Source: Perkinsus olseni (taxonomy: Eukaryota; Perkinsozoa; Perkinsida; Perkinsidae). Taken from it: a stretch of 17,710 nucleotides of DNA. How positions within the stretch are numbered: the stretch's first letter is position 1; the number at the start of each line of letters is the position of its first letter. Position numbers and translations under genes: made by a program. The notes under the pieces were generated by a model. That model saw only the letters and a list, made by a program, of their open reading frames with translations, made no database searches and was not told where the DNA came from. The DNA is taken from assembly GCA_013115135.1 (NCBI GenBank), contig JABANP010000777.1, positions 1 to 17,710 on the forward strand, in the 5' to 3' direction. Shown here one piece after another: positions 1 to 8,006 of this stretch.

Positions 1-68
1 CAACAACAACGCCAACTGCCTATCCGAGATAACGAACGGCATCCCAGAACTCGAATAGGGATCGAATT

Positions 69-622
69 TCGATAGGTGGGCACGGTTGAAAGAAACAGAC
101 GATTCCGTTTCCCTTCCGTTTTAGCCGGAGTCCGGTTTCCCGTACCGCTCCGGGATGTTTTCCGGGTCACCCAGAGTGGGTATGTTCCGGCGAGCATTCC
201 GGGCATGTGCGAGAATTTTTGAGCTTTTCCCAGGTCTGGAGGTCAATGGAGCCTCCATTGCGGAGCAGTACAAGTGTAGCTGGTTGTCAGTCCACAGAGC
301 TGAATACTCGAGATGTCACAAACTCCGATAGCTCGAGGTAGAAGATAATTCCGCAGCGTGATACGTCAGCGGACTGAATTTTTCTTTGAAAATACGCAAT
401 AGGAACCTGTTTTGGCTTTCCAACTCCCTCACGATAAGAGAATCTGTCACTCGCCCCTGACTGTAGCACGAGCTAAAACTCGAACCGGAATACAAACGGA
501 ATACGGAAGGAACCCGGAAGCCGGAAACGGATTTCCCTGACCGAGCGAGTTTCCGTTCCGGCTAAACCGGAACGGAATTAGCACCCGGAGCGGAACCGGA
601 GCGGAAAGTGCCCAGCCATCAA
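69..622. mobile_element. Inverted-repeat element with TTCCG/CGGAA-rich arms (possible MITE)
   Basis: The ends form an imperfect inverted repeat: 69-83 and the complement of 608-622 agree at 12 of 15 positions and share the core TGGGCAC. Inside, the left arm (about 104-215) is rich in TTCCG and CCGG motifs, and the right arm (about 480-605) carries the same motifs in reverse complement, so the whole could fold back. No coding region is recognised. I see no clean target duplication: the flanks are both TCGAA-rich but match only partly. The architecture (GGCA-containing ends, TTCCG subterminal motifs) resembles the hAT-like element at 11905-12703. A degenerate simple repeat is the alternative. 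Confidence 0.4.
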
Positions 623-1008
623 TCGAAAAACGAATCATCGAAAAACCCTTTTGCGTCCACTCCCGGAGTCGCGCTCCGTTGTCTGAAGCTGGGGTACATA
701 CCCTTATCTGACATCTCTAATAACTGGGGGCAACTTGTGTCTCAACACTCGACAAAAACAATGCACTTCGTTTGGTGGATACGTCACATTGTGACGGCGC
801 TTTCTGATGCGCTCGGACCTCCGTTGCATATGAAACTGACTGAAGGGGGAGTCACAGACGATCGGGATGTGCATGTGCTACAGGAAGGCTAGGCCGCATT
901 CGTGCAAGGCAGCGTGCGTACCTGGACAGTTTCTGCTGCTCCTGGCGGATTCTTGCGCTTGGTCGCGAGTACCGAGCCTCAAGAGCTTTCTGATTGGGTG
1001 TATAACGA
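623..1008. other. No recognisable gene
   Basis: Short reading frames exist on both strands, but none resembles a known family and none has convincing splice sites around it. Nothing else is seen. Confidence 0.5.
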
Positions 1009-1160
1009 TTCGTACACCGAAAATTCGTACACTATCGCTTCGTACACGGCCCGTACACTGAATACTCGTTCACTCATTGGATTCATACATCGTCATTCCG
1101 TACACTTGAGACTCGTACATATAATCCTTGTTCATGTAGTGAGTCGTACACATAAAGTTC
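1009..1160 (+). repeat. 15-base minisatellite, CGTACAC orientation, degenerate
   Basis: Repeated TTCGTACAC-type units recur about every 15 bases (for example near 1009, 1024, 1039), with decay to the right. The consensus is that of the cleaner array at 4690-4884. It runs head-on into an array of opposite orientation that starts about 30 bases further on. Confidence 0.7.
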
Positions 1161-1190
1161 GGAGCAGCTCCGCGACTCGCCTAAAAAATT

Positions 1191-1484
1191 TTGTGTACGA
1201 AATGACGGTGTAAGACTTGAAACTGGGGTTGTGTACGAAATGAGAGTGTATGAAATGCTGGTATACGAGTTGAAAGTGTACGACTATTATGTGTACGGGT
1301 GTTACATGTACGGGTATTACGTATACGAGCATCATGTATACGAGTTTTTTATGTACTAATCTCTCGTGTATGAGTATTTTGTGTATGACTATTCGGTGTA
1401 TGAGTATTTCGTGTACGATTAGAAAGTGTATGAGTATTGGAGATATGAGTCGAAAATGTACGACTGTTTGGTGTACGAAACGTG
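1191..1484 (-). repeat. 15-base minisatellite, GTGTACG orientation
   Basis: About twenty diverged 15-base units of the type GTGTACGAGTATTTC. Because the period is a multiple of three, several reading frames stay open across it and would give pentapeptide repeats; these are a by-product of the repeat. It is the reverse complement of the unit in the neighbouring array at 1009-1160. Confidence 0.75.
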
Positions 1485-2215
1485 AACATCCCTTCTGATT
1501 AAAGTGTTTGACTTATGCGACCATACTATGACAACGACTCTGCGCAACCTCGAGCCTTGTTCATTCCCTGAGACGAACTAAGAATGGGCTAAGCGCAGCT
1601 TCGTGTCCTGGACTTTTCTCTTCCTCGATTGCGCTGATCAGGCGGCTCCATTTGACAGGCGCAGTACAGCAAAAGTCCAGGCCTCGATTGTCCAGAGAGA
1701 ATCTACGACGACAGCTACGATGATTGATGTAATTATTTCACAGCCATAATTAACCCGAGGCGCGATGCTATCGCCAACGATCCATGTTGCCACGTGTCGG
1801 ACACTCATATGCTGCGCTTTGTTTCTAGAATTAAGCTATGCGCGGCGCTCGAGTATCCCCACTGGCCCCCGCGGGCTATACGTCGGACCACCTCGCATAA
1901 CAAATACGCGCAGTCGCCCGTAGCAAGCTGCAATTGCGCGAGATCAGACAAGTCGTCGAAGTCGCGGATCGTTTGCTGTCATCCTGGTAACTGTGAACAA
2001 CGTCAAAACTATGCAACTCGTGAAGCAGCACACCATGCTCACCTGAACGAGCTCGTCTCGGACAATGGGATAGTTCTTCAGAATAGAACACGGCGCTTGC
2101 TCCTTTCGTGAGCGGCACTACAGCTCCTGAGGTCCTGTATGTACTTCTCATCCACCCTCGGTGTCTCAGCCCAAGACTTGCCGCCATACTCCGGGAACGT
2201 CGCAGCACTAGCTCA
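1485..2215. other. No recognisable gene between minisatellite arrays
   Basis: Open frames on both strands at 1794-2208 overlap each other and match no family I know. An 11-base perfect inverted repeat lies at 1607-1617 and 1671-1681 (CCTGGACTTTT and its complement, 53 bases apart). The region is flanked by arrays of opposite orientation (1191-1484 and 2216-2390), so it could be the interior of a fold-back element. Confidence 0.4.
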
Positions 2216-2390
2216 TCTCGTACAACTCGGTGAAAGTCACTATTTTGTACACTATAGGGTCGTACACTGAGATCTATCCCACTGATATATCGTACACTGA
2301 AAACTCACGCACGAAAGTCGAGTACATTCACGAATGGTACACCCTAAGCTGGTACACTTTAATATCAGGCACAAATACTCGGTACTCACA
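2216..2390 (+). repeat. 15-base minisatellite, CGTACAC orientation, degenerate
   Basis: TCGTACACTGA-like units recur at irregular multiples of about 15 bases. They belong to the same family as the array at 4690-4884 but are more diverged. The orientation is opposite to 1191-1484. Confidence 0.6.
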
Positions 2391-3332
2391 TAAGGAGCGG
2401 GGAATAAATTTGAGGATTGACTTCGAGCTTAGTTACTGCGGGCCATCCAAATGTGACTTATCAAACTGATGAAATTGAGACATCGGGGGCCCAGCGCCGG
2501 GAATTTTTTCACGTCAGTCGTGGAGCCGGTCCGAGACTGGCGTGCGAAAATTTCCGGGGTGTGCGGAGTGAGAGAGTACGAGATGTCTTGACGAGTATAC
2601 GAGAATTTGGTAGGCGAATTGTCAATGAACTTGTCTTATGAGCCTATGTACAAGCTATTCATAAACTAACACAAACGTACCTGTTAGCCTTCAACTCACT
2701 CTCAACACTGCTGCTTGGCATCGGGACCTATGACGTTAAATGCTTCGTGACTTATACTTACATACGGATCATAATTATAGCGCCTGAATACATCGAAGCT
2801 AGGGAAACAACTAGTTGTGTCGCTGGGGAGACGACTACAGTACCGAATATATATGCAGTATATGCAGTATCTCGTATATCAGTGAACGAGATAAGTGTTA
2901 CATGAAGTGTCAAGTGTACGAGGTTTCAGCGTACGGATCGTTAACATCCCAAATTTCCTTGTGGGATGATGAGAGTGTTTCTGCCACAGAATGTTAGTAG
3001 TCCGCCCATCGAGAACACTGCTCTGGCTTAAGTGTGACATTGTTGAGTCATTCGGGTGTATCAGGTGACATAGGATCCAACACACAGGAAGAGACGTGCT
3101 AAATCATCTAAAGCCATGTAAATCCATGTATTCGATGGTGGAAGTGTCCCGTCTGGAGCACACCGGAGCGAGGCGCATCAGACATAAATAACCACACTGT
3201 TCGAAGTGGATGTTGCACAGTCTCAAAACTTACAATTGCAAAGCAGTAATATCAATAATATCTAGCGCTAGGGAGACAACGCAGCTGACAATGGGACACA
3301 CGACACAGTATTGAGAAATCGCAAGACAATAA
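2391..3332. other. No recognisable gene
   Basis: Only short, unconvincing frames are present. Isolated GTGTACG and CGTACGG words near 2917-2936 may be remnants of the minisatellite. I see no motif, RNA gene or transposon end that I can support. Confidence 0.5.
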
Positions 3333-4316
3333 GCCGCCATTCTATTGACCCTGTCTGCGATCCCATCGCCACCATTAGTGCCTTCTTGGCACAGCAAGGG
3401 CTCCTTCGATGCTGACCGGTTTGCAGGAGAGGTTAGTGGATATTTTTCGGACATCAGGGAGATAGATTTCTCGGCCCTTCACTGGGATCGAGTTGTGTCA
3501 GTGACAGAAAAGGTGTCTGGCAAGTCGAAGAACTTGGTGGAGGCTTGTCGACGGCCGCCGAGGATTCCCGCGGGAAAGCCAGTCTGGCCGACTAGGGAGC
3601 TTGCGCCTCTCGACGACAGAGTGAAGTGGTTGAGGCGAAGGGTCAACCGGACTAATGGCTCATCGTTAGTCGGTGCCGAGCTGCGTGCGGCGTGCCGCAA
3701 CCTGAAGCGCCTAAGACGGCGAACTATTGACTCTCATGCCAGGAAGGTCACCTCCAAATAACGGATCCACCGGATGCCTTTGCCTTCCACAAAAGATGGC
3801 GAGATGTAAATGCGGGCTACACCAACACGTACCACCCTGCTACTTTCGTTGCTGAGGTCCCCTTTCCGGACGAGGAGGACGATCTTCCGGAGCAGGCTAC
3901 TGCCCGCGCCTCCCTCCATGATCGGCTGAGCTACTTTAGCAGCCAAATCTCTACTAGTCCCCCCGTGGAGCTTCGCGAGCTACTTGACTTGCTTCGCGAC
4001 GTTCGCTCCAAATCCTGCCCTGGAGAGGATGCGGTTCTCATTGCTGCGGTCAAAATGGCGATTGAACGGGAATCTTCTTTCTTCTGTTCCCTCTTTTCCT
4101 CCTTCCTCCGTCATCGCCGGATCCCGGCGATTCTGAAGAAAGGCTATGTGATCACGCTCCCGAAGAGGCGCGACCGGCCGGCGTGGGACCCCAAGGCCTG
4201 GACGCCGATCACTGTCAACACCGGGCTCGCAAGGGTTTTCGACGGGCTCTTGTTTCGTCGCGTCAGCGCGGAGCTATCGTATCCACCTAACCTTCATGCC
4301 TACAGACATACGCATA
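3333..4316 (+). pseudogene. LINE (non-LTR retrotransposon) fragment: linker and N-terminal reverse transcriptase
   Basis: Two frames join to give one LINE-like product. The first (to the TAA at 3759-3761) ends in a basic stretch, from PVWPTRELAPL through VKWLRRRV to LKRLRRR. This resembles the arginine-rich linker between the endonuclease and reverse transcriptase of Jockey/R1/CR1-type LINEs. The second frame (from 3761) continues with a CPGEDAV segment (about 4017), then VITLPKRR and DPKAWTPITV, and ends near LHAYRHTH. These fit the first RT blocks (PGxDG, the fP..wk..vv.lpK block, dp..yRPI.L, and the start of QyGFrp..sT). The frameshift lies near 3740-3760. No endonuclease lies upstream, and the catalytic YxDD part is missing: the coding ends where a minisatellite array begins. 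It is a dead fragment. The LINE clade cannot be assigned from this piece. Confidence 0.7.
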
Positions 4317-4560
4317 TGAGTGGACGAAACGCACGTGTACGAAAGGCTTGTGCGAAAAGCCCCGGACGAAAGAAGCGGAGTTAGAGCATGATTGGACGAA
4401 ACGGCTTGGATGAGAATCATGTACGTAAGACCCGTGGACGAACGAGGTGTGTATGAAAGAGGATGGACGGAAGTAACATGGACAAAACAAGCAGGATGAA
4501 CCCTACCATGGATGTAGCAATCGTGGACGAAACCTACAATGTATGAAACAGCGATGTAAG
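4317..4560 (-). repeat. 15-base minisatellite, GTGGACGAAAC variant
   Basis: Units of the type TGGACGAAACGGCTT and GTGTACGAAAGGCTT recur with a period near 15. This is a diverged subtype (TGGACG beside TGTACG) in the orientation opposite to 4690-4884. It abuts the truncated LINE reverse transcriptase with no clear boundary sequence. Confidence 0.65.
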
Positions 4561-4689
4561 AATGGAGGTTCTCCGGGAGTCCTGCCAACGCGCTAGCTCG
4601 TTAGATTCGAGTCTCAACTGATGGTCAGCTACCGAGATTAGAGAAACACCGGCAAACACCCTCTTACCTTGCGGGATGTTCACCGAGAA
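4561..4689. other. Spacer between two inverted minisatellite arrays
   Basis: About 130 bases of non-repetitive sequence separate arrays of opposite orientation. On the minus strand a donor-like CAAG|GTAAGAGG and an acceptor-like ACCATCAG lie 50 bases apart, the size of the real introns in this window, but the flanking translation matches nothing I recognise. Confidence 0.4.
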
Positions 4690-4884
4690 CTCGTACATTT
4701 TCGACTCATGTCTCGAATACTCGTACACCTTCGACTCGTACACCAAATACCCGTACACCGCGGACTCGTACATGGAAAACTCATACACAGAAAACTCGTA
4801 CATGTAAAGCTCGTACGCGAAATACTCGTACACATAATACTCGTACACGAAACACTCGTACACAAAATGCTCGTGCACCGTCAT
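4690..4884 (+). repeat. Regular 15-base minisatellite array, 13 units
   Basis: Thirteen consecutive units of exactly 15 bases, consensus CTCGTACACNNAATA (unit starts 4690, 4705, 4720 and so on to 4870). A fourteenth unit is interrupted: its first base is 4885 and it resumes after the LTR element as TCGTACACCCTGCG. On the minus strand the array reads as an open VYEYF-like pentapeptide repeat, and on the plus strand as a VHxxL-like one. Both follow from the 3n period and are not taken as genes. Confidence 0.9.
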
Positions 4885-4885
4885 T
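4881..4885 (+). repeat. Target-site duplication (left copy), TCATT
   Basis: TCATT lies immediately before the 5' LTR and again at 10926-10930 immediately after the 3' LTR. Removing the element and one copy restores the 15-base register of the minisatellite, which independently supports the boundaries. Confidence 0.8.
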
Positions 4886-5149
4886 ATGCCGGTAACGGCA
4901 TTTATGGCGATCTGATCGACACAAAGTTGTTGTGATTTTGTTGTGCGTTTCTTGTCTCCACGATTGTGTTCTGATATCTTCTAGCGCCAAGCTAGTGGAC
5001 TCGGTCCGCCATTAGTTGTTATTAAGTTGTTGACGTCATTAGAGTTGCTTTGGCTCTATTGCGGTATCTACTTTGTCCTCAAGTTCATCACCTAGAACCT
5101 TTGTATACTTTGACGGCAAAGAGTCTTGAGTTGTCTCAATTCCGTCATA
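4886..5149 (+). repeat. 5' LTR
   Basis: It is 264 bases long, nearly identical to 10668-10925. It opens with TGCCG GTAA CGGCA, a 5-base hairpin, and ends ATTCCGTCATA. Nine substitutions and a net 6-base length difference near 4912 separate the two LTRs. At four of the nine this copy has TG where the 3' copy has CG. Confidence 0.88.
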
Positions 5150-5173
5150 TTCTACCGGGATACTAAGTGACCG

Positions 5174-5420
5174 ATGTCGACTACGTTAGCTCTACCGTCA
5201 CAGACTGTTGATGACGAGCAACTACTACGACTGGCTGAGAGGATAGCTGCCCTTAGGCTGAGTACCGACTCGAGGAGTAGCTTGCGAGGTTCTACAACTC
5301 ACAGCAAAGCTCTATCGTGTTTCTCATTCCTCAGGGGTATTTTCTCCAATCGTACGCATGCAGCGATAACCCTTTCGTCCTATTTTTCGCCCTCTTGGAA
5401 CGACTCAAAGTGACCCTGGT
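5174..5420 (+). pseudogene. Probable N-terminal Gag segment, frameshifted
   Basis: An ATG at 5174, 24 bases after the LTR, opens a frame beginning MSTTLALPSQTVDDEQLLRL with a leucine/alanine-rich helix-like stretch (AERIAALRL). This frame later loses protein character and stops at 5411-5413. From about 5281 to 5410 the next frame looks more coding (FYNSQQSS, then FVLFFALLERLK), and the main Gag frame takes over by about 5412 (DPGVVEWN). The simplest reading is one Gag N-terminus broken by two small indels. An alternative is that Gag starts at the ATG at 5436 and the upstream frame is a leader ORF. Confidence 0.45.
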
Positions 5421-7046
5421 GTGGTCGAGTGGAATATGCAACCTGTTGGACCCCTACAGGACCTGCCCAATGATGATACTTCCAGTAGTATGGGGCCTTC
5501 CCAACTTGGCGGTGTTGCTGGATCGGGTCTCTCTGCCGTCGATCTTGAACGGGTGCATGACTCATCGTTTAAGCGCGCTAAGGATACACAGTTACCTGCG
5601 GGTGGTGCTTTTATGGGTCATGCCGATAGTCGGTCCGTTGGCATGTTCCTTCAAGAAGTTAAGCGTGCGCCGGGATGGTCCGTTTGTGTGATGCCCCAAC
5701 TGTTTCAGGCTTACTACTTGGAATTTCCGCTAGATGTGTCTGTTCGTGGAGTGATCAGCGGTATCGTCGATAAAGTTCTGAAGCAACGAGGTCTAGAAGA
5801 TTATGATGCTCTCGTTGCCAGAGCAGCGGCGATTGAGTCGGCCTTGCGGGCTCGGTTTGATTCTATTAATTCACATCGAATCCTTGCTGATAGATGGGAG
5901 AGTATTCGGTGGAACATCAGCGATGACTTTGAGAAGTTCTTCTTGGAGTTTCAGGAGATCCGTGATTCCTATTCACGACAACGTGAACGAGAACTTCGTG
6001 GTGCTGACGTAGTGGAGAGGCTATTTGGGCCTTTACCCAAGGAGTTGGCCGACCGCCTTATTAGACAGTATGGTGAGCTGCAGATCCTGGAGCTTCGTCG
6101 TCGTGAGAATATGATACTAACTCGTAATCGTGCTATGAAGAATGGTCCGTCTCGCAGCACTACACGGTCAAATATTAACTCTGTATATGTTAAAGAGGAT
6201 GATGATCGGCTTAAGCAACGCCCCGATGGTTTCTTCGTTATGCCGGTCGAGCAGACCAGCACCTCTGCTCAGACGAACAATCGTTTACTCGTCTCTAACC
6301 TTGCCTTCAGCGCCTCGGGACGTGACCTTCTAGGCGCCTTTAGAAGTGTGTTGCGACTATCCGGTCCTGTTCCGCGTGGAATAAGACTGTTCAAGGATGG
6401 TCGAAACAAGAGTAGGGGAATTGGTTTAATAGAATTTGATACAGCTGATGCTGCTACCAGAGCTTTGGGTGTCGTTGACGGCCAGCAAGTGCTTGGACGA
6501 AAAGTGAGAGCACGTCGTGATCGCGGCGCTTCATCTTCTGCCCCGTCGTCTGGCTCTTCCTCTGAGACCCCTTCAGGTTCTGCCTCTTGTGCTAAACGTC
6601 GTCGAACAGGTGATGGCTCTGGAGCCGCTGCTGCTGCCAATGCACCACAAGGAGCGACAGGTGATACTGAGGGCTCTGGGAACTCGGTGGACGTCCGTCG
6701 TGAACAACCAGAAGATCAAAGCTGTGATACTTGTGACGCCGATGGTGCCCTTGAAGCTGAAGATCAGTCGCCTGATACTACCCCGTTGCTGTCAAGGACG
6801 GTACCCTTTGTCTGTTGTCGGGACTCTGGACTTCGGTCATGTGGAATCCACATTGTGGATCACCAAAATGCTGATATTGATGTAGAGCTTTGTGAACTCG
6901 GACAAGGCTCCGTAGCTGGTAAACCGTTGACCACGGTGTGCTCGCTGGTGTCTGTGAGAGCTGGCTATGATACCACTAATAAAGTCGATTGGTTGTTAGA
7001 TAGTGGTTGTGCTCTTCACTTGATTGATAAGAATACCCATCCTTGA
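5421..7046 (+). CDS. Gag-like protein with RNA recognition motif, fused to aspartic protease N-terminus
   Basis: This is the main Gag frame; the frame is open from 5370, 5421 is GTG and the first ATG is 5436. Residues are counted from 5421. About 40-250 form a helix-rich capsid-like region with KFFLEFQEIRDSY near 175, which I cannot match to a named Gag family. About 288-368 form an RRM: RNP2 is LLVSNL, RNP1 is SRGIGLIEF, followed by a typical end with ALGVVDGQQVLGRKVRAR. RNP1 keeps only its last aromatic residue. A serine- and alanine-rich low-complexity linker with KRRR follows. The C-terminus is the start of a retroviral-type protease, WLLDSGCALHLID, with DSG at 6999-7007. There is no CCHC zinc knuckle. 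The frame ends at TGA (7044-7046) inside the protease, and the rest of the protease continues in the same frame. Confidence 0.82.
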   Translation: MVEWNMQPVGPLQDLPNDDTSSSMGPSQLGGVAGSGLSAVDLERVHDSSFKRAKDTQLPAGGAFMGHADSRSVGMFLQEVKRAPGWSVCVMPQLFQAYYLEFPLDVSVRGVISGIVDKVLKQRGLEDYDALVARAAAIESALRARFDSINSHRILADRWESIRWNISDDFEKFFLEFQEIRDSYSRQRERELRGADVVERLFGPLPKELADRLIRQYGELQILELRRRENMILTRNRAMKNGPSRSTTRSNINSVYVKEDDDRLKQRPDGFFVMPVEQTSTSAQTNNRLLVSNLAFSASGRDLLGAFRSVLRLSGPVPRGIRLFKDGRNKSRGIGLIEFDTADAATRALGVVDGQQVLGRKVRARRDRGASSSAPSSGSSSETPSGSASCAKRRRTGDGSGAAAAANAPQGATGDTEGSGNSVDVRREQPEDQSCDTCDADGALEAEDQSPDTTPLLSRTVPFVCCRDSGLRSCGIHIVDHQNADIDVELCELGQGSVAGKPLTTVCSLVSVRAGYDTTNKVDWLLDSGCALHLIDKNTHP

Positions 7047-8006
7047 TTGTGTAATGCTCGGTCAATACTCGTTCCCAAACCCGTTCGTTTGATATTTGCT
7101 AATTATACATCGCAGTCTGTAGATGAGGCTAAGCTCGTTGCCTTTGTGTATAATGGTCATCGTTGTTACTCGCATGTACTTGTCGTTGAAGGTCTGACCG
7201 TTAGTGGTATCCTATCATTGCACCAACTTGCTGAAGATTTTGGTACGGTTGCCTGGCATTTGAATGATGATAATGGTGAGGTGTTAAGGCTTGGGCCACA
7301 TGTTGCCCTCCAACCTCGCTCCTCTGGTCCTCCTCAGCTGAGTTCTGTGCCGTTTTCTTCACTTCCACTCGTGGAGGTTTTCGGCATGTCCACGGACGAC
7401 CACTTTCCCACGGCTCAGGATGTCGTGGAGGCCGGGGAGGCGGATTTTCTGATGAATAATATCGATCGTCCACCCGACACTACGGCATCAACCCATGGTG
7501 AATCGGGAACTCTGAAACATCTGAAAGTTGATTATGTTCAAGATGATACTGGTCATAGTCGGGCACGTGTTGGTTTACCCTGGCTGAATGATGATCGTCC
7601 CGACTGCAACACTCCTGGCTTGCAAAGCTCGGTGGCAGCAGCCCGTGATCGCGTGACTTGTAAGAAGCTTGTTTCTCTTGGCCCAGAATGGCTCGGTCGA
7701 CTTTCTCATGAGCTGGACGATATGGTGTCTCAGGGCCATATTCGACCCCTTACCAAAGAAGGGATGCTGGCGAACCCGCCCATGATGAGCGCGGTGGTGG
7801 TGTTACGCCCCGGACATCCTACTCAGCCCCTACGGGTGACGATCGACGCTCGCCCCTTATCTCGGTCCAAGGGACACATCGATTTTGAGTCAGGCACTTC
7901 AGAAAGTACTGTTGAGATGGCGATTGCCTCCGTACGCCTGCTGGGACGACATCACCCGGGCCTTTCTGCAAGTACTTTTACCGGAAGAGGAATCTCGGTT
8001 CATTAA
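7047..8006 (+). CDS. Pol part 1: protease C-terminus and start of reverse transcriptase
   Basis: This stretch is in the same frame as Gag and begins directly after the TGA, with no ATG at the junction, so it would need readthrough or is separated by mutation. Its first 90 codons continue the protease fold (LVAFVYNGHRCYSHVLVVEG suits a flap region), followed by a linker. From about 7630 it resembles the N-terminal part of an LTR-element RT: LGRLSHELDDMVSQGHI, then MSAVVVLRPG and LRVTIDARPL. After about 7903-7935 the protein signal moves to another frame, and the remaining residues to the stop are a frameshift tail. Confidence 0.75.
   Translation: MCNARSILVPKPVRLIFANYTSQSVDEAKLVAFVYNGHRCYSHVLVVEGLTVSGILSLHQLAEDFGTVAWHLNDDNGEVLRLGPHVALQPRSSGPPQLSSVPFSSLPLVEVFGMSTDDHFPTAQDVVEAGEADFLMNNIDRPPDTTASTHGESGTLKHLKVDYVQDDTGHSRARVGLPWLNDDRPDCNTPGLQSSVAAARDRVTCKKLVSLGPEWLGRLSHELDDMVSQGHIRPLTKEGMLANPPMMSAVVVLRPGHPTQPLRVTIDARPLSRSKGHIDFESGTSESTVEMAIASVRLLGRHHPGLSASTFTGRGISVH

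Noticed and set aside
1009..1484. Repeats with regular spacing considered as a CRISPR array
   Set aside because: The unit is a contiguous 15-base tandem repeat without unique spacers, the setting is eukaryotic and no cas gene is present.
1876..2208. Minus-strand frame of 110 codons as a gene or retroelement RNase H
   Set aside because: No motif could be confirmed, an overlapping plus-strand frame is of similar length, and no splice or start context supports it.
4561..4689. Possible continuation of the ammonia-lyase on the minus strand (NIPQ followed by a donor-like GTAAGAG)
   Set aside because: The residues after the supposed junction do not match the conserved continuation of the enzyme family, and the similarity to VPQ is only three residues.
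4534..4884. Minus-strand open frame with VYEYF-like repeats as a structural or adhesion protein
   Set aside because: It is the 15-base minisatellite read in frame; other frames of the same array are equally open and no start context, signal peptide or second domain is seen.
5150..5173. Primer binding site after the 5' LTR
   Set aside because: TCTACCGGGATACTAAG does not begin with TGG and I cannot match it to a tRNA 3' end, so no site is annotated.
5803..6885. Several other open frames overlapping Gag on both strands
   Set aside because: They are shadows of the long Gag frame and have no family resemblance.
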